A DNA stretch of 64,000 bases from Tenacibaculum soleae (GTDB lineage Bacteria; Bacteroidota; Bacteroidia; Flavobacteriales; Flavobacteriaceae), in NCBI RefSeq assembly GCF_001693415.1, contig NZ_MAKX01000001.1, forward strand, positions 124,300 through 188,299, in the 5' to 3' direction. The stretch's first letter is position 1, and every line of letters starts with the position of its first letter. Positions 42,165 to 52,014 of this stretch are shown in pieces. Both the position numbers and the translations under genes were made by a program. Under the pieces are notes generated by a model. That model had not been told where the DNA came from and did no database searches. It worked only from the letters and a program-made list of their open reading frames with translations.

Positions 42165-44537
42165 ATGAAACAAAATATTATGTATCTGCCAATAATTTTG
42201 GCTATTTTAGGGCTTATTTTTATGTATGTAAAAATGATTTGGGTAAAAAAACAAGATGCTGGAAACGATAAAATGAAATCAATTTCAAAAAGCATTAAAC
42301 AAGGTGCTCTTGCTTTTTTAGCTGCAGAATATCGGCTTTTATTAATTTTTGTTATCATTGCTTCACTAGCCTTATTCGGAATCTCGTTACTAGTTGCAAC
42401 TACAAGTATTATGATTGTTCCTGCATTTATTATCGGAGCAATTTTCTCTGCCTTAGCAGGAAATATTGGTATGCGAATAGCAACCGACGCTAATGCACGA
42501 ACAGCCGAAGCTGCTAAAACAAGCTTACCACAAGCTTTAAAAGTGTCCTTTGGTGGCGGAACAGTGATGGGACTTGGTGTTGCTGGGTTAGCCGTTTTAG
42601 GACTAAATTTATTTTTCTTAATATTTGTAAGTCAATTCATTACCGATGGAGGAAACTTTTATAATGAAATGACTATTGTATTAGAAGCCTTAGCAGGGTT
42701 TTCATTAGGAGCAGAATCTATCGCTTTATTTGCAAGAGTTGGTGGAGGTATTTACACCAAAGCCGCAGATGTTGGTGCTGACTTAGTTGGTAAAATAGAA
42801 GCAGGTATTCCTGAAGATGATCCTCGTAATCCCGCCACAATCGCAGATAATGTAGGAGATAATGTAGGAGATGTTGCTGGTATGGGAGCCGATTTGTTTG
42901 GTTCGTATGTTGCTACTGTTTTAGCAGCCATGGTTTTAGGTAATTATGTTATTAGAGACATGTCGTTAACATCAACTTATACTGACGGTTTTAATAACAT
43001 GGGGCCGGTTTTATTACCGCTAGTAATTGCTGGTACAGGTATTATCGCCTCAATAGTTGGAACTTTTTTAGTAAGCATAAAAGACAACAATGCAAGAGAA
43101 AGTCAGGTACAAAAAGCTTTAGACACAGGTAACTGGACTTCAATTATATTAACCTTAATTGCAAGTTTCTTTTTAATAAAATGGATGCTACCACAAACTA
43201 TGAAAATGAGTTTTTTTGGCGAAGGAATTAAAGATATTTCTTCAATCAATGTTTTTTGGGCTGCTTGTATTGGCTTAGCAGTTGGCGCATTAATATCAAT
43301 GGTAACGGCATACTACACAAGCTTAGGTAAAAAACCAGTAATGGATATTGTTCAGAACAGTGCTACAGGAGCCGGAACCAATATTATTGCAGGACTAGCT
43401 GTTGGTATGAAATCAACTTTTTTATCAGTAATTTTATTTGCAGCCGCAATTTATAGCTCTTATTACTTTGCAGGGTTTTACGGAGTTGCTTTAGCAGCCT
43501 CAGCAATGATGGCCACCACAGCAATGCAACTAGCAATTGATGCCTTTGGTCCAATTGCCGATAATGCAGGTGGTGTTGCAGAAATGAGTGAATTAGAAGA
43601 TCATGTTCGCGAACGTACAGATATTTTAGATTCTGTTGGTAACACAACCGCTGCCGTTGGTAAAGGTTTTGCTATTGCATCCGCGGCCTTAACAGCCTTA
43701 GCTTTATTTGCCGCTTACGTAACTTTTACAGGAATAGACGGAATTAATATTTTTAAAGCCGACGTTTTAGCAATGTTATTTATAGGAGGAATGATTCCTG
43801 TTATATTTTCAGCTTTAGCAATGCAATCGGTAGGAAAAGCAGCCATGGAAATGGTACACGAAGTTCGCCGTCAGTTTAGAGAAATTCCGGGAATTATGGA
43901 AGGAATCGGAACGCCAGAATACGCTAAATGTGTTGATATTTCAACCAAAGCAGCCTTAAAAGAAATGATTTTACCAGGTTTAATCACTATCATATCACCT
44001 ATTTTAATCGGATTGGTTTTTGGTGCAGAACCTTTAGGCGGTTATATGGCAGGTGTATGTGTATCTGGTGTAATGTGGGCTATTTTTCAAAATAATGCTG
44101 GTGGCGCTTGGGATAATGCCAAGAAATCGTTTGAAGCAGGTGTTGAGATTAATGGTGAAATGACTTATAAAGGTTCAGATGCTCATAAAGCTGCCGTAAC
44201 TGGCGATACTGTTGGTGACCCCTTTAAAGACACCTCTGGCCCATCAATGAATATTTTAATAAAACTTACCTGTTTAATTGGTTTAGTAATTGCGCCAATT
44301 TTAGGAAACCATACAGCAACAATCAATAATTACAGTGAAAACGTTTGGGGTACAAAAACCGGAAACAATATTAAAATTGAAGTTACAGACGCTACTTTTG
44401 CCGATGATAAAGAAAAAACGACAGTTATAAAAAAACAGCTTAAAAAAAATATTTTAGATGATAGCACAGCTAAAGCCATCATTACAACAACATCTACTGA
44501 AAACGAAAAAGAAGTTAACAAAGAAAAAACAAAATAA
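42165..44537 (+). CDS. hppA: K+-dependent membrane pyrophosphatase (ion-pumping), with C-terminal tail
   Basis: A 790-residue polytopic membrane protein with about 16 hydrophobic segments. The PPi-binding loop spans about residues 216-250 ([19 protein letters not shown], then [12 protein letters not shown] and [15 protein letters not shown]). [13 protein letters not shown] near residue 491 carries Ala where K+-independent enzymes have Lys, which marks the K+-dependent class. Many of these pump Na+; Na+ versus H+ is not decided by what I can see. The C-terminus continues for about 70 residues after the last membrane segments ([16 protein letters not shown], ending [10 protein letters not shown]), a hydrophilic tail that standard enzymes lack. 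Confidence 0.93.
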   Translation: MKQNIMYLPIILAILGLIFMYVKMIWVKKQDAGNDKMKSISKSIKQGALAFLAAEYRLLLIFVIIASLALFGISLLVATTSIMIVPAFIIGAIFSALAGNIGMRIATDANARTAEAAKTSLPQALKVSFGGGTVMGLGVAGLAVLGLNLFFLIFVSQFITDGGNFYNEMTIVLEALAGFSLGAESIALFARVGGGIYTKAADVGADLVGKIEAGIPEDDPRNPATIADNVGDNVGDVAGMGADLFGSYVATVLAAMVLGNYVIRDMSLTSTYTDGFNNMGPVLLPLVIAGTGIIASIVGTFLVSIKDNNARESQVQKALDTGNWTSIILTLIASFFLIKWMLPQTMKMSFFGEGIKDISSINVFWAACIGLAVGALISMVTAYYTSLGKKPVMDIVQNSATGAGTNIIAGLAVGMKSTFLSVILFAAAIYSSYYFAGFYGVALAASAMMATTAMQLAIDAFGPIADNAGGVAEMSELEDHVRERTDILDSVGNTTAAVGKGFAIASAALTALALFAAYVTFTGIDGINIFKADVLAMLFIGGMIPVIFSALAMQSVGKAAMEMVHEVRRQFREIPGIMEGIGTPEYAKCVDISTKAALKEMILPGLITIISPILIGLVFGAEPLGGYMAGVCVSGVMWAIFQNNAGGAWDNAKKSFEAGVEINGEMTYKGSDAHKAAVTGDTVGDPFKDTSGPSMNILIKLTCLIGLVIAPILGNHTATINNYSENVWGTKTGNNIKIEVTDATFADDKEKTTVIKKQLKKNILDDSTAKAIITTTSTENEKEVNKEKTK

Positions 44538-44557
44538 CTTTGCTGTATATTTTACAT

Positions 44558-44586
44558 AAACCCGATAGCTAAATTCTATCGGGTTT
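44558..44586 (+). terminator. Terminator after hppA
   Basis: AAACCCGATAG / CTATCGGGTTT 11-bp arms with a 7-nt loop. The T-run is short because the promoter of the next gene begins within 3 bp. Confidence 0.8.
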
Positions 44587-44588
44587 CT

Positions 44589-44596
44589 TATTTTTG
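44589..44596 (+). promoter_or_regulatory. -7 promoter element almost touching the pabB start codon
   Basis: TATTTTTG, an exact TANNTTTG match, ends 4 bp before the ATG at 44601. Transcription from it would start at about the start codon, giving a leaderless message. Confidence 0.45.
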
Positions 44597-44600
44597 TAGC

Positions 44601-45911
44601 ATGTCTATTAGAACCACACAAACTTTTACTATTGATTTTCCCTCGGATTTTAAACAACGTTTATTCCGTTGGTCGCAACAGTTTGAAACTATTGTTTGGT
44701 TAGATTCAAACAATTACGAACAGCAATATAGTTCATTTGATGGTTGCTTGGCTGTTGATGAATTTACATCAATAAAAACCGATTCTCAAAATGCTTTTGA
44801 GAAACTAAAAGAATATCAATCATATACCAAAGATTATATTTTTGGTTATATTTCTTATGATGTAAAAAACGACGTAGAAAAACTTACATCCACTAATTTT
44901 GACGGATTAGGTTTCGATGATCTCTTTTTTTTTCAACCTCAAAAATTAATATTTATTAAAGGAAATACTGTTGAATTTCACTATTTAAAAATGATTGATG
45001 ATGAAATTGAAGAAGATTTTGAAGAAATTTCATCTTATAATTTTCAACCAAAATTAAAATCTAAAAACACAAACGACCTTAAAATAAAGCTTCGAATTCA
45101 TAAAGATGAATATCATCAAAGAGTAAACAGTGTTTTAAACCATATTCAACAAGGAAACATTTACGAAGCTAATTTTTGTCAAGAATTTTATGCCGAAAAC
45201 GCTACTATAAATCCGTTTGAAATTTACGAACATTTAAACGAAATTTCTGAACCTCCGTTTGCTACATTTTTAAAGTTAGAGCATCAATATTTATTATCAG
45301 CAACTCCAGAAAGGTATTTAAAAAAAGAAAACACCAAAATAATTTCACAGCCTATAAAAGGGACTGCCAAAAGGTTAATCAATAAAATTGATGATAAAAA
45401 AACTGCTTTTGATTTGGCTCGCGACGAAAAAGAACGCTCAGAAAATATTATGATTGTTGATTTGATTCGTAATGATTTATCAAAAACAGCAAAAAAAGGA
45501 AGTGTACAAGTTGAGCAACTTTGTAAAGTATATTCGTTTAAACAAGTACATCAAATGATTTCAACTATTGTTTCAGAAGTAGAAACAACCACACATCCTG
45601 TTGATGTTATTAAAGACACTTTTCCGATGGGAAGTATGACAGGAGCTCCAAAAGTATCAGCAATGAAAATTATTGAAGAGTTAGAAGAAACCAAACGTGG
45701 GTTGTATTCTGGAACCGTTGGTTATTTTACACCAAATGGCGATTTTGACTTCAATGTTATCATCCGAAGTATTCTATATAACGCTGAAAAAAAATACGTT
45801 TCCTATTCGGTTGGCGGAGCAATTACAGCAAAATCTATTCCCGAAAAAGAATACGAAGAATGCTTATTAAAAGCAAAAGCAATGAAATATGTTTTACTAA
45901 ACTCAAAGTAG
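44601..45911 (+). CDS. pabB: Chorismate-binding enzyme: aminodeoxychorismate synthase component I
   Basis: A 436-residue chorismate-utilising enzyme. The C-terminal catalytic domain shows GNIYEANFCQEFYAE, SQPIKGTAKR, RDEKERSENIMIVDLIRND, FPMGSMTGAPKVSAMKIIEE and KSIPEKEYEECLLKAKAM. The PIKGT motif (Lys in the PIKGT pentapeptide) is typical of PabB; anthranilate synthase TrpE has PIAGT. It makes 4-amino-4-deoxychorismate for folate with a PabA amidotransferase not encoded here. It heads a run with a small protein gene, a hydrolase and tilS. Confidence 0.9.
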   Translation: MSIRTTQTFTIDFPSDFKQRLFRWSQQFETIVWLDSNNYEQQYSSFDGCLAVDEFTSIKTDSQNAFEKLKEYQSYTKDYIFGYISYDVKNDVEKLTSTNFDGLGFDDLFFFQPQKLIFIKGNTVEFHYLKMIDDEIEEDFEEISSYNFQPKLKSKNTNDLKIKLRIHKDEYHQRVNSVLNHIQQGNIYEANFCQEFYAENATINPFEIYEHLNEISEPPFATFLKLEHQYLLSATPERYLKKENTKIISQPIKGTAKRLINKIDDKKTAFDLARDEKERSENIMIVDLIRNDLSKTAKKGSVQVEQLCKVYSFKQVHQMISTIVSEVETTTHPVDVIKDTFPMGSMTGAPKVSAMKIIEELEETKRGLYSGTVGYFTPNGDFDFNVIIRSILYNAEKKYVSYSVGGAITAKSIPEKEYEECLLKAKAMKYVLLNSK

Positions 45912-45933
45912 TTTTAGTTATATTTACTAAATT

Positions 45934-46167
45934 ATGATAATAGACCAAGAAGAAAAATTTAAGCACGTATTTTCTAAAATAGAAGGAACCATAAATGAAC
46001 AAAGTTTTTTTAATGCTTTTTTAGATTTATACCCAGAAGCGTGGAAACAACATAAAATTACGTTTTCTAAATTTAAGAGAAGTAAACAATTTGGCCGCAC
46101 AATTCCGTTACCAAAACCAGAAGTTTCTTTACGAAAAGAAATAAGACAATGGTTACAAAAACAATAA
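45934..46167 (+). CDS. Small conserved hypothetical protein
   Basis: A 77-residue basic cytosolic protein without signal peptide or membrane segment. It includes INEQSFFNAFLDLYPEAWKQ and a C-terminal RTIPLPKPEVSLRKEIRQWL. I do not recognise a named domain. Spacing is 22 bp after pabB and 3 bp before the hydrolase gene, so it is part of the operon. Small proteins like this occur at this place in other flavobacteria, as far as I recall. Confidence 0.7.
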   Translation: MIIDQEEKFKHVFSKIEGTINEQSFFNAFLDLYPEAWKQHKITFSKFKRSKQFGRTIPLPKPEVSLRKEIRQWLQKQ

Positions 46168-46170
46168 ATT

Positions 46171-46992
46171 ATGACACATCAAGAGTTTAATTTCAATTAC
46201 CATAACACCATTTTTTTTGGGCAATTTTGGCAACCAGAAACCGTGAAAGCTGTTGTGATTATTATTCATGGTATGGGCGAACATTCTGGTAGATACCAAC
46301 ATGTTGCTAAAAAACTAACTGACAATAATTTCGGAGTTATTGCTTTTGATCATTTCGGGCACGGAAAAACCGAAGGAAAAAGAGGTCACAATCCAGGGTT
46401 TGATGCTGTTTTAGAAAGCATCTCAAAATTAACTAGCAAGGCAATCAGTGTTTTTGGCAACAAACCAATGTTTTTATATGGGCATTCAATGGGCGGTAAT
46501 GCTGTAATAAATTATACATTACGTAAAAATCATAATTTTGCAGGAACCATTGCTACAAGTCCAATGTTAAAGTTAGCCTTTGATCCGCCAGCATGGAAAT
46601 TATCTTTAGGTAAGCTTATGCAAAAAATTGCACCATCTATTACTTTAGGTAATGAACTTGATGCAAACGATATATCTCGCGACAAAGAAGAAGTTAAAAA
46701 ATATATTAATGACTCTTTAGTACACGATAAAATTAGTCCAAATTTTTCATTATCTTTTATCGATGCTGGCGAATGGGCTATCAAAAATGCTAATACCTTA
46801 AAAACACCGATGTATATGTTACACGGTACCGGCGATAAAATTATTGATTATAAAGGCACAGAATCTTTTGCAAACGCATCAAACAAAGTTAGTTTAAAGC
46901 TTTATGAAAATGGTTATCATGAATTACAAAATGATTTGTGTAAAGATGAAATGTTGCAAGATGTAGTTAACTGGCTAAATAATCAGTTATAA
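46171..46992 (+). CDS. Alpha/beta hydrolase, monoacylglycerol lipase-like (serine hydrolase)
   Basis: A 273-residue Hydrolase_4-type enzyme. Oxyanion region VIIIHGMGEHSGRYQHVAKKL, nucleophile Ser106 in LYGHSMGGN, acid in MLHGTGDKIIDYKG, and catalytic His in YENGYHELQND. This family includes monoglyceride lipases and lysophospholipases acting on lipids. It has no signal peptide, so it is cytosolic. It belongs to the pabB-tilS run with 16 bp before tilS. The substrate is inferred from family only. Confidence 0.9.
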   Translation: MTHQEFNFNYHNTIFFGQFWQPETVKAVVIIIHGMGEHSGRYQHVAKKLTDNNFGVIAFDHFGHGKTEGKRGHNPGFDAVLESISKLTSKAISVFGNKPMFLYGHSMGGNAVINYTLRKNHNFAGTIATSPMLKLAFDPPAWKLSLGKLMQKIAPSITLGNELDANDISRDKEEVKKYINDSLVHDKISPNFSLSFIDAGEWAIKNANTLKTPMYMLHGTGDKIIDYKGTESFANASNKVSLKLYENGYHELQNDLCKDEMLQDVVNWLNNQL

Positions 46993-47008
46993 TTTTTTTT
47001 ACATAAAA

Positions 47009-48343
47009 ATGTTAGAAACTTTTGAAAATCATATTAATAAAAAATTTCCTTTTTTTAAAGAGAAGAAACTCTTAATTGCTATTTCTGGTGGTATTGACAG
47101 TGTTGTTTTAACACATTTATTACAACAACTTAATTATACAATTCATCTTGCACATTGTAATTTTCAATTAAGAGGAAAACAAAGTGATTTAGATGAAAAT
47201 TTTATAAAACAACTAGGAAAACAATTAAACATTGATGTTTTTTCAACACGTTTTGAAACAACTGATTACTCAAAAAAAAACAAATTATCAACCCAAATAG
47301 CTGCACGACAGTTACGCTACGATTGGTTTAATAAATTAGTTACAGAACATAATTTTGATTATATTTTAACTGCGCATCATGCTGATGATAATTTAGAAAC
47401 TTTTTTAATAAACCTAACTAGAGGTACAGGACTAGATGGTTTAACAGGTATTCCTGAAGTAAACAGAAACATTGTTCGCCCATTTTTACCTTTTTCTAGA
47501 AAAGAAATTCATCAATATGCTTTAAACAACGATATAAAATGGAGAGAGGATGCCAGCAACTCAGAAACCAAATATTTACGAAATAAAATCAGGCATCAAA
47601 TCCTTCCTGTTCTTAAAGAAATAAATCCAAACATATTAAAAACACACGCTAAAACTACTTCTTTTTTAAAACAATCTCAACAAATTGTCATCGACAAAAC
47701 CAACGATATTTCTAAAAAAGTACTATCCGAACAAGGCGAGCTATTAAAAATTAATATAACAGAATTATTAAAGCTACCAAATCCTAAACCATACTTATAT
47801 CAACTATTAAAAGAATATAATTTTACCGAATGGGATGATGTTTATCATTTAATCCATGCGCAATCAGGTAAGAAAATAGTAACAAAATCACATACTTTAT
47901 TAAAAGACAGAGATTTTTTATTACTTTTGCCCACTAACAAGCATAAAAAAACTGACAATCAGGTAGTTACTATAAATAAAGGCAAAAATCAAATAACCAA
48001 TCCAATTCATTTATTATTTGAAAACGCTCTTGACAAAACAATTATTGATATAAATAGTATTTTTGTTGATAAAAATTTGTTAAATTACCCCCTCATCGTT
48101 AGAAAATGGAAAACTGGTGATTATTTTTACCCTACAGGAATGCAAGGAAAGAAAAAAATTAGCAAGTATTTTAAAGATGAAAAAATGTCAATTTTTGACA
48201 AAAAAAACACATGGTTGCTTTGTTCAAATGATAATAAAATTATTTGGATTGTTGGTAAACGACAAGACAGACGTTTTTTAAACTCAGACAAAACAACAAA
48301 ATTATTAAGAATAACTAATTATAAACAACCCCTTATAAACTAA
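47009..48343 (+). CDS. tilS: tRNA(Ile)-lysidine synthase
   Basis: A 444-residue enzyme that modifies the CAU anticodon of a minor tRNA-Ile so that it reads AUA. The N-terminal ATP pyrophosphatase loop ISGGIDS (residues 25-31) is intact. It is followed by HLAHCNFQLRGKQSDLDENF, YILTAHHADDNLETFL, RPFLPFSRKEI, and the C-terminal TilS domains (RKWKTGDYFYPTGMQGKKKI). The stop is 5 bp before the dsbD gene. Confidence 0.97.
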   Translation: MLETFENHINKKFPFFKEKKLLIAISGGIDSVVLTHLLQQLNYTIHLAHCNFQLRGKQSDLDENFIKQLGKQLNIDVFSTRFETTDYSKKNKLSTQIAARQLRYDWFNKLVTEHNFDYILTAHHADDNLETFLINLTRGTGLDGLTGIPEVNRNIVRPFLPFSRKEIHQYALNNDIKWREDASNSETKYLRNKIRHQILPVLKEINPNILKTHAKTTSFLKQSQQIVIDKTNDISKKVLSEQGELLKINITELLKLPNPKPYLYQLLKEYNFTEWDDVYHLIHAQSGKKIVTKSHTLLKDRDFLLLLPTNKHKKTDNQVVTINKGKNQITNPIHLLFENALDKTIIDINSIFVDKNLLNYPLIVRKWKTGDYFYPTGMQGKKKISKYFKDEKMSIFDKKNTWLLCSNDNKIIWIVGKRQDRRFLNSDKTTKLLRITNYKQPLIN

Positions 48344-48348
48344 CTCGA

Positions 48349-50313
48349 ATGAAAAAATTATTTACTCTTTTTTTATTGTTTATCGGTTTAACGGTATTTT
48401 CACAATCGGATGACAATCCTATTGTAGTTACACCGACCGTTGAAAAAGTTTCAGATACTGAATATGACTTAATTTTCGACATTGAAATTGCCGAAGACTG
48501 GCATTTATATTCGCAATACAACCCTGAAGATGCTTCTTTACCTATGACTATTTCTCCTGCAGAAGGTGAAACTGGGTATACTCTTAACGGAAAAGCTGAA
48601 GAAAGTGAAACAGAAACAGAATTTAGCGAAATTTGGGGTAAAGATGAAATTTTCTTTGTAGAAGAAGGTAAGTTAGTACAACGTATAACAGTATCAGACG
48701 CTAGCTTAACTCAAATTACGCTTAACTTAGATGCACAAGTTTGTAAAGAATACTGTTTACCTTTTGATGAAGATTTCACATTTTCTTTAACAGGAGAAAA
48801 GGTTACTCAAACGGTTGCTGAAGTTGATGATAAAAGTCAATCATTATCGCAATCATTAAACTTAAATTTAAAAAACACAGCCTTATTAAAAAGTACCGCT
48901 GAAAAATCATCTGAAGATGGTGGTGACACACTATTAAACATCTTTTTATTAGGGTTTGTAGGTGGTTTATTAGCTTTTTTAACTCCTTGTGTTTTTCCAA
49001 TGGTGCCATTAACTGTATCGTTTTTCACAAAGCATAGTGAAAACAGAGGAAAAGGAATTGGAAGTGCAGTATTATACGGGTTCTTTATTGTATTAATTTA
49101 TGCTTTATTAAGTGTTCCTTTTCATTACTTAGACACTTTAGATCCTGAAATTTTGAATAGTATTTCTACCAATATGTGGTTAAACTTATTCTTTTTTACT
49201 GTTTTAATTTTCTTTGCTGGTTCTTTTTTCGGTTTTTACGAATTAACATTACCTAGTTCATGGAGTAATAAAGCAGATAGTGCTTCAAATATTGGAGGAA
49301 TTATTGGGGTTTTCTTTATGGCTTTAACTTTAGCTATTGTTTCTTTTTCTTGTACAGGACCTATTTTAGGATCTTTATTAGCTGGATCATTAGGTAGTGA
49401 TGGTGGAGCTATGCAATTATCAGCTGGTATGGTTGGTTTTGGTTTAGCATTAGCTTTACCTTTTGCTTTATTTGCAATGTTCCCAAGATGGCTAAACTCT
49501 TTACCTAAATCTGGTGGATGGTTAAACACAGTTAAAGTATTTTTAGGTTTCTTAGAATTAGCGTTTGCTTTTAAATTTTTATCAAATGCCGATTTGGTAG
49601 GGCACTGGGATTTATTAAAAAGAGAAATTTTTATTGGTATATGGGCCTTAATATCTTTACTAACTGCCTTATATTTATTTGGATTTATTGGGAAAAAATA
49701 CGGAAAACTAACTTTCTTTAGAGTTCTATTAGGATTAGGTGCATTAGCTTTAGCTATTTATTTAGCTCCTGGTGTTATGAAAAAACCAATGTGGGATCAA
49801 AACAAGCTATTAAGCGGATTTGCACCACCGCAATTTCATAGTATCTACAAAAAAGACAATAAATGTCCATTAGGGTTAAATTGTTTTAAAGACTATGAAG
49901 AAGGTATTGCATATGCAAAATCAGTAAACAAACCTGTTTTGTTAGATTTTACAGGTTGGGCATGTGTTAACTGCCGTAAGATGGAAGAAAATATTTGGGT
50001 AAAACCAGAGATATATTCATTAATAAATGATGACTACGTATTAATTTCATTATATGTTGATGACCACGAAAGACAACTACCTGAAGAAGAACAATTTGAT
50101 TTTATAAAACCTAATGGTAAAGTAAAAAGAATTAGAACCTATGGTGATAAATGGGCTACCTTACAAGTTGCAAACTTTAAAACAGCCTCTCAACCATTTT
50201 ATGTATTAATGAGTCCAAATTTAGAATTACTAAACACACCTCAACAATACTCTGACCATACAACCTATTACAATTGGTTAAAAACTGGATTAGATAACTT
50301 TAATAAAAATTAA
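48349..50313 (+). CDS. dsbD: Thiol:disulfide interchange protein DsbD family
   Basis: A 654-residue inner-membrane protein in three parts. A signal peptide and periplasmic alpha domain has a redox pair in QVCKEYCLPFDE. The central transmembrane part carries a conserved Cys in FLTPCVFPMVPLTVSFF and a second in SFSCTGPILGSLLAG. A C-terminal thioredoxin domain has WACVNCRKME near residue 540. It passes electrons from cytoplasmic thioredoxin to periplasmic disulfide isomerases and cytochrome-maturation proteins. A TlpA-type lipoprotein that could receive electrons is encoded two genes later. Confidence 0.92.
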   Translation: MKKLFTLFLLFIGLTVFSQSDDNPIVVTPTVEKVSDTEYDLIFDIEIAEDWHLYSQYNPEDASLPMTISPAEGETGYTLNGKAEESETETEFSEIWGKDEIFFVEEGKLVQRITVSDASLTQITLNLDAQVCKEYCLPFDEDFTFSLTGEKVTQTVAEVDDKSQSLSQSLNLNLKNTALLKSTAEKSSEDGGDTLLNIFLLGFVGGLLAFLTPCVFPMVPLTVSFFTKHSENRGKGIGSAVLYGFFIVLIYALLSVPFHYLDTLDPEILNSISTNMWLNLFFFTVLIFFAGSFFGFYELTLPSSWSNKADSASNIGGIIGVFFMALTLAIVSFSCTGPILGSLLAGSLGSDGGAMQLSAGMVGFGLALALPFALFAMFPRWLNSLPKSGGWLNTVKVFLGFLELAFAFKFLSNADLVGHWDLLKREIFIGIWALISLLTALYLFGFIGKKYGKLTFFRVLLGLGALALAIYLAPGVMKKPMWDQNKLLSGFAPPQFHSIYKKDNKCPLGLNCFKDYEEGIAYAKSVNKPVLLDFTGWACVNCRKMEENIWVKPEIYSLINDDYVLISLYVDDHERQLPEEEQFDFIKPNGKVKRIRTYGDKWATLQVANFKTASQPFYVLMSPNLELLNTPQQYSDHTTYYNWLKTGLDNFNKN

Positions 50314-50323
50314 TTTTAAAAAT

Positions 50324-50356
50324 AAAAAAAGCCTCTTTTTTAAAGAGGCTTTTTTT
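50324..50356 (+). terminator. Terminator after dsbD
   Basis: AGCCTCTTT / AAAGAGGCT 9-bp stem with a 3-nt loop inside longer A and T runs, 11 bp past the stop codon. It separates the pabB-dsbD run from comM. Confidence 0.88.
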
Positions 50357-50396
50357 ATGCTTTATTTTTAGCTATCTTTAACATAAAGAGAAAGTT

Positions 50397-51935
50397 ATGC
50401 TAATAAAAACTTATGGATCTGCTGTTTTTGGCATTGAAGCAACCACAATAACTATTGAAGTAAATATTGATAAAGGAATCGGATATCATTTAGTGGGCTT
50501 ACCTGATAATGCCGTACGAGAAAGTTCCTATCGTATTTCAGCTGCTCTTAATAATAACAATTATAAACTTCCTGGTAAAAAAATAATCATAAACATGGCT
50601 CCTGCTGATATTAGAAAAGAAGGTGCAGCTTATGATTTAACAATAGCTCTTGGCATTTTAGCAGCATCAAAACAAATTAGCTCTAACAATATTAATGACT
50701 ATATTATAATGGGCGAATTATCATTAGATGGAAGTGTACTACCTGTTAAAGGTGCATTACCAATTGCTATAAAAGCGCGTGAAGAAGGTTTTAAACACTT
50801 TATTCTTCCAAAAGAAAACGCCAAAGAAGCAGCAATTGTAAATGATTTGGATATACTCGGGGTTGATAATATTTTGGAAGTTATTGATCACTTTAATGAT
50901 AAAAACAAAATTGAACCAACTGTTATTGATACTCGGTCTGAATTTTATAAACATGTCGATTTTCCTGAGTTTGATTTTAGTGATGTCAAAGGACAAGAAT
51001 CTATAAAACGCTGTATGGAAATTGCTGCTGCTGGCGGACATAATATTATTCTTATTGGTCCACCAGGAGCAGGAAAAACAATGCTAGCTAAAAGACTTCC
51101 ATCCATACTACCTCCAATGTCTTTGCAAGAAGCTCTAGAGACCACAAAAATTCATTCAGTAATAGGTAAAATTAAAAATTCAGGTTTACAATACAACCGC
51201 CCATTTAGATCCCCACATCATACCTGTTCAGATGTAGCTCTTATTGGCGGTGGTAATAACTTACCGCAACCTGGTGAAATTTCATTAGCACATAATGGCG
51301 TATTATTTTTAGATGAATTACCCGAATTTAAACGCGGTGTTTTAGAAGTTATGCGACAACCTTTAGAAGATAGAGAAGTTACTATTTCAAGAGCACGATT
51401 TGCCGTAAATTATCCTTGTAGCTTTATGTTGGTAGCAAGTATGAACCCAAGTCCATCAGGTTTTTTTAATGACCCAAGCTCACCAATGACCTCTTCTCCT
51501 GCAGAAATGCAACGCTATTTAAGTAAAATATCTGGCCCCCTGTTAGACAGAATTGATATCCATATTGAAGTAACTCCCGTTCCTTTTGAAAAATTATCAG
51601 AAGAAAGAAAAGGAGAATCTAGTATCGAAATAAGGAAGCGAGTAACTAAAGCACGTGAAATACAAACCAAAAGATTTAGTAAATCAAACACTGTGCATTA
51701 CAATGCACAAATGAATGTAAAACAATTACGAGAATATTGCAAACTATCAAACGAAAGTAAAAATTTACTAAAAATTGCAATGGAAAAACTCAATCTTTCT
51801 GCAAGAGCCTATGACAGAATACTTAAAGTAGCTCGCACAATTGCCGACTTAGACAGCGCTGTTTCTGTAACAGGAACACATATAAGTGAAGCCATACAGT
51901 ATAGAAGTTTAGATCGTGAAGGTTGGTTAGGATAA
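50397..51935 (+). CDS. comM: YifB/ComM family Mg-chelatase-like AAA ATPase
   Basis: A 512-residue protein. The N-terminal ChlI-like Lon-S16-fold part reads DKGIGYHLVGLPDNAVRESS. The AAA+ Walker A is GPPGAGKTMLAKRLPSILPP near residue 220, and Walker B is NGVLFLDELPEF. The C-terminal Mg-chelatase segment contains KLNLSARAYDRILKVARTIA. ComM in Haemophilus and Vibrio is a helicase promoting branch migration during natural transformation. No other competence gene is nearby. Confidence 0.95.
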   Translation: MLIKTYGSAVFGIEATTITIEVNIDKGIGYHLVGLPDNAVRESSYRISAALNNNNYKLPGKKIIINMAPADIRKEGAAYDLTIALGILAASKQISSNNINDYIIMGELSLDGSVLPVKGALPIAIKAREEGFKHFILPKENAKEAAIVNDLDILGVDNILEVIDHFNDKNKIEPTVIDTRSEFYKHVDFPEFDFSDVKGQESIKRCMEIAAAGGHNIILIGPPGAGKTMLAKRLPSILPPMSLQEALETTKIHSVIGKIKNSGLQYNRPFRSPHHTCSDVALIGGGNNLPQPGEISLAHNGVLFLDELPEFKRGVLEVMRQPLEDREVTISRARFAVNYPCSFMLVASMNPSPSGFFNDPSSPMTSSPAEMQRYLSKISGPLLDRIDIHIEVTPVPFEKLSEERKGESSIEIRKRVTKAREIQTKRFSKSNTVHYNAQMNVKQLREYCKLSNESKNLLKIAMEKLNLSARAYDRILKVARTIADLDSAVSVTGTHISEAIQYRSLDREGWLG

Positions 51936-52014
51936 TCTATTAAAACACATTTATTTTATAGAATAATCAGTATTTTAGTTGTCTATTAAACCAACATAAA
52001 AACATATCTATATA

